Below are positions 6,415 through 12,005 of a stretch of 12,005 bases of DNA, piece by piece. This stretch comes from Rickettsia typhi (GTDB taxonomy: Bacteria; Pseudomonadota; Gammaproteobacteria; Burkholderiales; Burkholderiaceae_C). The position numbers and the translations under genes were made by a program. Position 1 is the first letter of the stretch; each line of letters begins with the position of its first letter. The DNA lies in contig CALPPP020000020.1 of assembly GCA_943325485.2 (NCBI GenBank), forward strand, positions 1-12,005, read 5' to 3'. The notes beneath the pieces were generated by a model. That model did not search any database and was not told where the DNA came from. It saw only the letters and a program-made list of their open reading frames with translations.

Positions 6415-7922
6415 GTTCGCTGCTGAAGGTCGAAGGTTTGCACATGTCCTTTCAAGGACGCGAGGTGGTGCATGGCGTGTCTTTTGAGATCAAGGCCGGC
6501 GAAAAACTCGCCTTGGTCGGTGAGTCAGGGTCTGGCAAAACCGTCACCGCTTTAAGCTTGTTGGGTTTGGCCAGAGGCGCTTGGGTGCGTGGCAAAGCTG
6601 TCTTTGAAGATGCAGATTTGCTGAGCATGAACGAGGCACAACTGCGCGAAGTGCGCGGCGGCGACATCGCCATGATTTTCCAAGAGCCCATGACCGCGCT
6701 CAACCCGCTGTTCTCCATTGGTGACCAAATTACCGAGGTCTTGCAACTCAAGCGCGGCATGACTGCGACAGATGCGTGGCAACACACCATTGAACTGTTG
6801 ACCGATACCGGCATTCCTGAACCCGAGCGGCGGGCGAGCAGTTTTCCTCACCAGTTGTCAGGGGGACAGCGCCAACGCGCCATGATCGCCATGGCTTTGG
6901 CTGGTAAACCCAAGTTGCTGCTGGCCGATGAGCCCACCACTGCGTTGGATGTCTCGCTGCGTCAACAAATTTTGGATTTGCTCGATAGCTTGCAAGCAAA
7001 GCACGGCATGGCGATTTTGCTTATCACCCATGACCTGAACATGGTGCGCCGTTTTGCCGACAAGGTGGTGGTGCTCGAGGGCGGCTATGTGGTGGAGCAA
7101 GGCGAGGTGTCTCAGGTGTTATCCAAGCCTGTTCACCCTTACACCATGAAGCTTGTCAACAGCCAACCTACCCGCAACGTCCTTGCGGCCAATCCGCTGG
7201 CATCCCTGGTGATTCAAGCCAAAGGCATACGCGTGAGCTACCCCGTGCCGCGCAAGGGTTGGCGCGGTTGGTTTGGCAGTGCTGAATTCGTGGCTTTGCA
7301 TGGCATGGATTTTGAATTGCGTGCGGGGCAAACCCTGGGCATCATTGGTGAATCTGGTTCTGGCAAATCGTCTTTGGCCTTAGCCGTTTTGAACTTGATT
7401 TCTTTTCGGGGCAGTCTGACTGTAGACGGCAAGGCCTGGTCATCCAACGCCGCCACTGATTTGCCACTGCGCCAAGCGGTACAGGTGGTTTTTCAAGACC
7501 CGTTTTCTTCCTTGTCGCCGCGCATGACGGTGGAGGAGGTGGTGGGCGAGGGCTTGCGTTTGCACCATCCTGACATAGACCCTTTGGGGTTGCAGTCGCA
7601 GGTTCTGGCTGCCTTGCGTGAGGTCGGCTTGGATGAGCTGCAGTTCCCAGGCCTCTTGGCGCGTTACCCCCACGAGTTTTCAGGGGGACAACGCCAGCGT
7701 ATCGCCATTGCACGTGCATTGATTGTGAAACCGCGGGTGTTGGTACTCGATGAACCCACCAGCGCCTTGGATGTCACCATCCAAAAACAGGTCCTCGATT
7801 TGTTGCAACGGCTGCAACGCGAACGCGGCTTGAGCTATATCCTCATCAGCCACGATATGGACGTGGTGCAAGCCATGGCGCACCAAGTGCTTACCCTCAA
7901 GGATGGCCACGTGGTCGAATAA
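6411..7922 (+). CDS. yejF: Peptide ABC transporter double ATPase YejF, C-terminus shortened
   Basis: Cytoplasmic ATPase driving the YejABE importer, with two complete ABC domains in one chain (503 residues). Domain 1 has Walker A GESGSGKT (37-44), signature LSGGQ (149-153), Walker B LLLADE (169-174) and switch His 207. It also has the oligopeptide-ATPase extension [23 protein letters not shown] (227-249). Domain 2 has GESGSGKS (313-320), FSGGQ (423-427), VLVLDE (443-448) and His 481. The start ATG overlaps the yejE stop as ATGA, with AGGAG 8 nt upstream. The protein stops at LKDGHVVE, exactly where domain 1 continues with about 20 more residues, and the E. coli protein is about 25 residues longer. 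The stop falls at the edge of a GGGGTCAGATCCC repeat. Both catalytic cores are intact, so activity is plausible. Confidence 0.94.
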   Translation: MSSLLKVEGLHMSFQGREVVHGVSFEIKAGEKLALVGESGSGKTVTALSLLGLARGAWVRGKAVFEDADLLSMNEAQLREVRGGDIAMIFQEPMTALNPLFSIGDQITEVLQLKRGMTATDAWQHTIELLTDTGIPEPERRASSFPHQLSGGQRQRAMIAMALAGKPKLLLADEPTTALDVSLRQQILDLLDSLQAKHGMAILLITHDLNMVRRFADKVVVLEGGYVVEQGEVSQVLSKPVHPYTMKLVNSQPTRNVLAANPLASLVIQAKGIRVSYPVPRKGWRGWFGSAEFVALHGMDFELRAGQTLGIIGESGSGKSSLALAVLNLISFRGSLTVDGKAWSSNAATDLPLRQAVQVVFQDPFSSLSPRMTVEEVVGEGLRLHHPDIDPLGLQSQVLAALREVGLDELQFPGLLARYPHEFSGGQRQRIAIARALIVKPRVLVLDEPTSALDVTIQKQVLDLLQRLQRERGLSYILISHDMDVVQAMAHQVLTLKDGHVVE

Positions 7923-7943
7923 TTGGGGTCAGATCCCAATTAA
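7921..7943 (+). repeat. GGGGTCAGATCCC palindromic element, copy 2, at the end of yejF
   Basis: A 23-bp near-copy (22 of 23 bases) of the element at 1480-1502. Here the arms AATTGGG and CCCAATT pair perfectly over 7 bp around GTCAGAT. Its first two bases complete the TAA stop of yejF. Its TTGGGG also falls at -35 distance from the TACAAT box at 7946-7951, so it may contribute to the rimP operon promoter. Confidence 0.8.
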
Positions 7944-7951
7944 GTTACAAT
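7923..7951 (+). promoter_or_regulatory. Probable promoter of rimP-nusA-infB
   Basis: TTGGGG (7923-7928) and TACAAT (7946-7951, 5 of 6 consensus bases) are separated by 17 bp. Transcription would begin near 7958, about 10 bases before the terminator hairpin. The -35 box is weak (TTG only) and lies within the repeat. The main support is the -10 box, its spacing, and the absence of room for any promoter between the hairpin and rimP. Confidence 0.5.
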
Positions 7952-7966
7952 GTCGCAAAGAAAGAC

Positions 7967-7999
7967 AACGGGCGGAAATCCCAACCGCCCGTTTTTTTT
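7967..7999 (+). terminator. Intrinsic terminator before rimP, possible attenuator
   Basis: A G+C-rich stem of 9 bp (AACGGGCGG at 7967-7975 with CCGCCCGTT at 7985-7993) and a 9-base loop AAATCCCAA are followed directly by a run of eight T (7992-7999). This is a textbook Rho-independent terminator. It lies 45 bp after the yejF stop and would end the yej transcript. It is also only 16 bp before the rimP start and downstream of the likely rimP promoter, so it may act as a leader attenuator. Confidence 0.88.
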
Positions 8000-8015
8000 G
8001 GTCGGACGAAAAGCG

Positions 8016-8588
8016 GTGGCATTGCAAAACATCATTGAACAAACGGTTGTCGGTCTGGGTTACCAGCTGGTGGACATTGAGCGTTCAGCCGGTGGCTTAT
8101 TGCGAATCACCATCGACAAAATCTGGCAGGCAGGCGAACCCGAGCAGTTCATCCAAGTGGAAGATTGCGAGAAAGTCACCCGCCAATTGCAATTTGTGTT
8201 GGAAGTGGAGCAAACGGCCTACAGCCGCTTGGAGGTGTCCTCGCCGGGCATTGACAGGCCGCTCAAAACCGAGGCTGACTTGTCCCGTTTTTGTGGCGAG
8301 GTGATTGATATCACCCTCAAAGCACCGATGGGGGCCGCAGCAGCTGGGTTGGTTTCTGCCAACCGCAAGAAATTTCGGGGTGTATTGGAAGTCACCGATA
8401 CCCCCCAGACCTGGCAAATCACATGGCGTGATGAACCTGTCAGCAAACCCGGTATGCGAGTTGCCAAGGTCAAAAAAGATTTGCCGGTTCAAGCTTTGCA
8501 GTTCACCTTGAGTGAATTGCGTGAAGCACGACTGGCACCGATTGTGGATTTCAAAGGCCGTAGGCCTGCAGAGAAGAGGAGTAACTGA
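8016..8588 (+). CDS. rimP: Ribosome maturation factor RimP
   Basis: Cytoplasmic factor needed for maturation of the 30S ribosomal subunit. The 190-residue protein has the N-terminal alpha/beta domain ([20 protein letters not shown], then [11 protein letters not shown] at 24-34), the family core [21 protein letters not shown] (45-65) and [13 protein letters not shown] (71-83), and a C-terminal SH3-like domain from about 90 on. It has extra residues relative to E. coli RimP (about 150), mainly around 105-150 and in the basic tail [10 protein letters not shown]. The start is GTG at 8016, giving MALQ as expected for Burkholderiales. The same frame is open back to an ATG at 7950, but that extension would be translated through the terminator hairpin and T-run and is not protein-like. 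No strong Shine-Dalgarno is visible. First gene of rimP-nusA-infB. Confidence 0.92.
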   Translation: MALQNIIEQTVVGLGYQLVDIERSAGGLLRITIDKIWQAGEPEQFIQVEDCEKVTRQLQFVLEVEQTAYSRLEVSSPGIDRPLKTEADLSRFCGEVIDITLKAPMGAAAAGLVSANRKKFRGVLEVTDTPQTWQITWRDEPVSKPGMRVAKVKKDLPVQALQFTLSELREARLAPIVDFKGRRPAEKRSN

Positions 8589-8590
8589 TC

Positions 8591-10075
8591 ATGAATCGCG
8601 AAATGCTCATGTTGGTAGACGCCATCTCGCGCGAGAAAAATGTCGAGCGCGATCTGGTGTTTGGTGCTGTGGAGTCTGCGCTGGCCCAAGCCACCAAAAA
8701 ACTGTACCCCGGCGATGTGGACATCCGTGTGTCCATGGACCGCGACAGTGGCGTGTACGAAACCTTCCGCCGTTGGTTGGTGGTGCCCGATGAAGCCGGT
8801 CTGCAAAACCCTGACGCTGAAGAGATGCTGATGGACGCCAAAGAGCGTTTGTCGGATATTGAAGAAGGCGAGTACATCGAAGAAAGCATCGAGTCGCTGC
8901 CGATCGGCCGCATTGGTGCGATGGCAGCCAAGCAAGTGATCTTGCAAAAAATCCGCGACGCCGAGCGAGAAATGTTGCTGGCCGACTTTTTGTCGCGTGG
9001 CGACAAGATTTTTGTCGGCAGCGTCAAGCGCATGGACAAAGGCGATTTGATTGTCGAGAGCGGTCGCATTGAAGGTCGTTTGCGCCGCACTGAAATGATC
9101 CCCAAAGAAAACCTGCGCAGCGCTGACCGCGTTCGCGCCATGATCATGGAAGTCGACAACACCTTGCGTGGCGCACCCATCATCTTGTCCCGCTCCGCAC
9201 CTGAGTTCATGATTGAGTTGTTCCGCCAAGAAGTGCCTGAAATTGAGCAAGGCTTGCTGGAGATCAAATCCTGTGCCCGTGACCCCGGTTCACGCGCCAA
9301 GATCGCCGTCATTTCCCACGACAAGCGTGTGGACCCGATTGGCACCTGCGTGGGTGTGCGTGGTACCCGCGTGAATGCGGTCACCAACGAACTCGCTGGT
9401 GAGCGCGTTGACATCGTCCTTTGGAGTGAAGACCCTGCACAGTTTGTGATTGGTGCTTTGGCCCCCGCCAATGTGTCTTCCATCGTTGTGGACGAAGAAA
9501 AACACGCCATGGATGTGGTGGTGGACGAAGAAAACTTGGCCATGGCGATTGGCCGTGGCGGTCAAAACGTGCGCTTGGCGTCCGACCTGACCGGCTGGAA
9601 GATCAACATCATGGACGCCGCGGAGTCGGCCCAAAAAGCCGCCACCGAAACCCAAGGTTTGCGCGAATTGTTTGTCGAAAAACTCGACGTCGACCAAGAA
9701 GTGGCCGACATCCTGATTGAAGAAGGCTTCACCAGCTTGGAAGAAGTGGCTTATGTGCCCTTGCAAGAAATGCTGGAAATTGAAAGCTTTGATGAAGACA
9801 CGGTCAACGAATTGCGTGCCCGTGCCAAAGACGCTTTGCTGACAATGGAAATTGCCCGCGAAGAAAGTGTCGGAGAGGTTTCGCAAGATTTGCGCGACTT
9901 AGAAGGACTGGACGCTGATCTCATTCTCAAATTGGCCGATGGCGGCATTCATACCCGAGATGAGCTTGCCGACCTGGCGGTGGACGAGTTGGTGGATATC
10001 ACTGGCCAGTCTGAAGACGATGCAAAAACTTTGATCCTGAAGGCACGCGAACATTGGTTCGCGGGTCAAGCGTAA
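8591..10075 (+). CDS. nusA: Transcription termination/antitermination factor NusA
   Basis: Binds RNA polymerase and nascent RNA, promotes pausing and hairpin-dependent termination, and takes part in antitermination complexes. The 494 residues match the E. coli length. Domains in order are an N-terminal polymerase-binding domain (about 1-125), an S1 domain (about 135-200, [20 protein letters not shown]), KH1 ([14 protein letters not shown], 255-268), KH2 with the [12 protein letters not shown] motif (320-331), and two acidic C-terminal repeats (about 357-420 and 433-490, both with helix-hairpin-helix-like L-x-ADG or I-EEGF patterns), typical of gamma- and betaproteobacterial NusA. The ATG at 8591 is 2 bp after the rimP stop, with GAGGAG (8576-8581) 9 nt upstream. 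NusA is known to stimulate intrinsic terminators, which bears on the hairpin in the leader of this operon. Confidence 0.96.
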   Translation: MNREMLMLVDAISREKNVERDLVFGAVESALAQATKKLYPGDVDIRVSMDRDSGVYETFRRWLVVPDEAGLQNPDAEEMLMDAKERLSDIEEGEYIEESIESLPIGRIGAMAAKQVILQKIRDAEREMLLADFLSRGDKIFVGSVKRMDKGDLIVESGRIEGRLRRTEMIPKENLRSADRVRAMIMEVDNTLRGAPIILSRSAPEFMIELFRQEVPEIEQGLLEIKSCARDPGSRAKIAVISHDKRVDPIGTCVGVRGTRVNAVTNELAGERVDIVLWSEDPAQFVIGALAPANVSSIVVDEEKHAMDVVVDEENLAMAIGRGGQNVRLASDLTGWKINIMDAAESAQKAATETQGLRELFVEKLDVDQEVADILIEEGFTSLEEVAYVPLQEMLEIESFDEDTVNELRARAKDALLTMEIAREESVGEVSQDLRDLEGLDADLILKLADGGIHTRDELADLAVDELVDITGQSEDDAKTLILKAREHWFAGQA

Positions 10076-10099
10076 CGGTCATGAAGAGGAACACCACAG

Positions 10100-12005
10100 A
10101 TGACCAACACAACGGTTGCCGAGTTTGCCAAGGAACTCAAAAAATCTCCCGATACGCTGCTTGAGCAGTTGAAATCTGCTGGCGTGCTCAAAGGCGCGGC
10201 CACAGATGAGCTGACCGATGCAGACAAACAAAAATTGCTGGGCTTTTTAAAAGCCAGCCACGGCACAGACACGCCTGAGCGCAAAAAAATCACCTTGGTG
10301 AAGAAGTCCACCAGCGAGATCAAACAAGCTGACGCCACCGGAAAAGCCCGCACCATTCAAGTGGAAGTGCGCAAAAAACGCACCTTCGTCAAGCGCGACG
10401 ACAGCGAAGGCGCTGAAGCCGAAGTGCCCGAGGCTGCACCCTCGGTTGCTGCGCCTATTTTGGACCAAGCCGAGTTGGCCAGACGCGAAGAAGAAGCCCG
10501 TCGCCAAGCTGAATTTATTCGTCGTCAAGAAGAAGAGTTGGCCGAAAAGCGCCGCCTTCGCCAACTTCAAGAAGACAAAGAGCGCGAAGCACTGCAACAA
10601 ACACCCTCAGTGACTTCTGCGGATGCTGACTCTGAAGCGGCTGCCCTGGCAGCAGCAGAAGCCATCGCCAAGCGCCAAGCCGATTCCAAGGCCCAAGCCG
10701 AGGAAGATGCGGCCAAGGCCATAGACCTTGATACCCGTCGTCGCACCGCTTTGGCAGAAGCCGAAGCGATTCGCACCATGATGAACACACCTGCTAAGAA
10801 GGTGTTGGTCGCGAAAAAACCGCCTGAGCCTGAAAAACCTGCCGCTGTCGACAGCAAAGCCATCAAAGGCACACTGCACAAGCCTGCTGGCAGCCCGACA
10901 ACGACCAAGCCGACCAGCACGACAGCTGCCAAAGACGGCAAAGAAGTCAAAAGCGCCAAGTTGTCTTCCAGCTGGGCTGATGAGCAAGCCAAGAAGAAAG
11001 AAATCAAAACCCGTGGTGACGCCAGTGGCGGCGTGGGTCGCAACAGTTGGCGTGGTGGTCCGCGTGGACGCCGTGACCGTGACCGCGATGACACCCCTGT
11101 GCAAGCCGCACCGGTTGAGGCGCGTGTCATCGAGGTGCATGTGCCCGAGACCATCACAGTCGCCGAGTTGGCCCACAAAATGGCGGTCAAGGCCTCAGAA
11201 GTTATCAAGCAATTGATGAAGCTGGGCCAGATGGTCACCATCAACCAACCCCTGGACCAAGACACGGCCATGATCGTGGTGGAAGAAATGGGCCATGTGG
11301 CAGTCATCGCTTCTTTGGACGACCCTGAGGCCTTTACCGAAGAAGAAGCTTCTGGTCACGTCGGTGAGTCTCTCACCCGTGCGCCTGTGGTCACTGTCAT
11401 GGGTCACGTTGACCACGGCAAGACCTCTTTGCTTGACTACATTCGCCGCGCCAAAGTGGCCTCGGGTGAAGCTGGTGGCATTACCCAGCACATTGGTGCC
11501 TACCATGTGGAAACGCCGCGTGGCATGGTGTCCTTCCTTGATACCCCAGGCCACGAGGCCTTCACCGCCATGCGAGCGCGTGGTGCACAAGCGACTGACA
11601 TTGTGATTTTGGTGGTCGCTGCTGACGACGGTGTGATGCCGCAAACCAAAGAGGCGATCAAACACGCCAAAGCAGCAGGTGTACCCATTGTTGTTGCTAT
11701 CAATAAGATTGATAAGCCTGACGCGAACCCTGACCGTGTGAAAAACGAATTGGTTGCCGAAGAAGTGGTGCCCGAAGAGTTTGGCGGCGAGTCTCCTTTT
11801 GTGTCCGTGTCTGCGAAAACGGGTCAAGGCGTGGACGACCTGCTAGAACAAGTTTTGTTGCAAGCCGAAGTGTTGGAATTGAAAGCGCCTATAGACGCCA
11901 TGGCCAAAGGCTTGGTGATCGAAGCCAGTTTGGACAAAGGTCGAGGCCCCGTGGCCACCATCTTGGTGCAATCAGGCACCTTGAAAACAGGGGACGTGGT
12001 CTTGG
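10100..12005 (+). CDS. infB: Translation initiation factor IF-2, 3' end beyond the window
   Basis: GTPase that delivers formyl-methionyl-tRNA to the 30S subunit and promotes subunit joining. About 635 residues are present and the frame is open at the edge; the missing part is the rest of domain II, domain III and the tRNA-binding C-terminus. Visible parts are an IF2_N domain ([20 protein letters not shown], residues 5-24), a charged helical stretch rich in Glu/Arg (about 120-165) and an Ala/Lys linker. A Gly/Arg patch ([12 protein letters not shown]) precedes a second IF2_N domain ([20 protein letters not shown], from about 353). The GTPase domain carries GHVDHGKT (435-442), DTPGH (481-485), NKID (535-538) and SAK (571-573). 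The ATG at 10100 has GAGGA 9 nt upstream and lies 24 bp after nusA, the conserved order. Internal starts such as the E. coli IF2-beta form cannot be judged here. Confidence 0.96.
   Translation, partial: MTNTTVAEFAKELKKSPDTLLEQLKSAGVLKGAATDELTDADKQKLLGFLKASHGTDTPERKKITLVKKSTSEIKQADATGKARTIQVEVRKKRTFVKRDDSEGAEAEVPEAAPSVAAPILDQAELARREEEARRQAEFIRRQEEELAEKRRLRQLQEDKEREALQQTPSVTSADADSEAAALAAAEAIAKRQADSKAQAEEDAAKAIDLDTRRRTALAEAEAIRTMMNTPAKKVLVAKKPPEPEKPAAVDSKAIKGTLHKPAGSPTTTKPTSTTAAKDGKEVKSAKLSSSWADEQAKKKEIKTRGDASGGVGRNSWRGGPRGRRDRDRDDTPVQAAPVEARVIEVHVPETITVAELAHKMAVKASEVIKQLMKLGQMVTINQPLDQDTAMIVVEEMGHVAVIASLDDPEAFTEEEASGHVGESLTRAPVVTVMGHVDHGKTSLLDYIRRAKVASGEAGGITQHIGAYHVETPRGMVSFLDTPGHEAFTAMRARGAQATDIVILVVAADDGVMPQTKEAIKHAKAAGVPIVVAINKIDKPDANPDRVKNELVAEEVVPEEFGGESPFVSVSAKTGQGVDDLLEQVLLQAEVLELKAPIDAMAKGLVIEASLDKGRGPVATILVQSGTLKTGDVVL

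Noticed and set aside
7950..8015. RimP starting at the ATG at 7950
   Set aside because: The added 22 residues are the translated terminator hairpin and T-run, and the ATG overlaps the -10 box of the likely promoter.
8551..9543. Long minus-strand open frame (330 codons) opposite nusA, and a similar one at 8489-9250
   Set aside because: They are antisense shadows produced by codon bias in nusA, with Ser/Arg-rich low-complexity translations and no family resemblance.
10567..11307. Minus-strand open frames opposite infB (246 and 189 codons)
   Set aside because: They mirror the repetitive Ala/Glu/Lys codons of the IF-2 linker; no ribosome binding sites or recognisable motifs.

Overview
This window looks like a chromosomal segment from a betaproteobacterium of the order Burkholderiales, most likely a Comamonadaceae relative. 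That placement is an inference from protein character (RimP beginning [10 protein letters not shown], DusA, the yejABEF order) and moderate-to-high G+C; no database search was run. Most of the window is ordinary core genome.

Layout. The left edge (1-524) is an accessory-looking patch. It holds the start of a minus-strand gene that runs off the window, driven by a TATAAT promoter that contains a perfect 21-bp palindrome. It also holds a short plus-strand remnant of a superfamily 1 helicase C-terminus and an A+T-rich gap. Then come dusA (plus, tRNA dihydrouridine synthase A) and fabI (minus, enoyl-ACP reductase), which converge on a roughly 160-bp block made almost entirely of repeats. Diverging from fabI across only 36 bp is a compact operon yejA-yejB-yejE-yejF, encoding an ABC peptide importer of the microcin C uptake type: periplasmic binding protein, two permeases and a double ATPase. 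The window ends with the conserved rimP-nusA-infB cluster (ribosome maturation, transcription elongation/termination, translation initiation). infB is cut by the window edge.

The least ordinary points are non-coding. (1) A 23-bp palindromic element built around GGGGTCAGATCCC occurs twice, exactly at the 3' ends of dusA and yejF. It supplies the last residues of DusA and coincides with an apparent C-terminal truncation of YejF. (2) A strong intrinsic terminator lies at 7967-7999, only 16 bp before the rimP start, with a good promoter upstream of it. rimP-nusA-infB transcription must therefore cross the hairpin, which suggests leader attenuation, possibly through NusA itself. (3) The gene at the left edge appears to be leaderless, with its operator filling the -35/-10 spacer. 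I found no clear previously undescribed multi-gene system, CRISPR array, tRNA, rRNA or intact mobile element.
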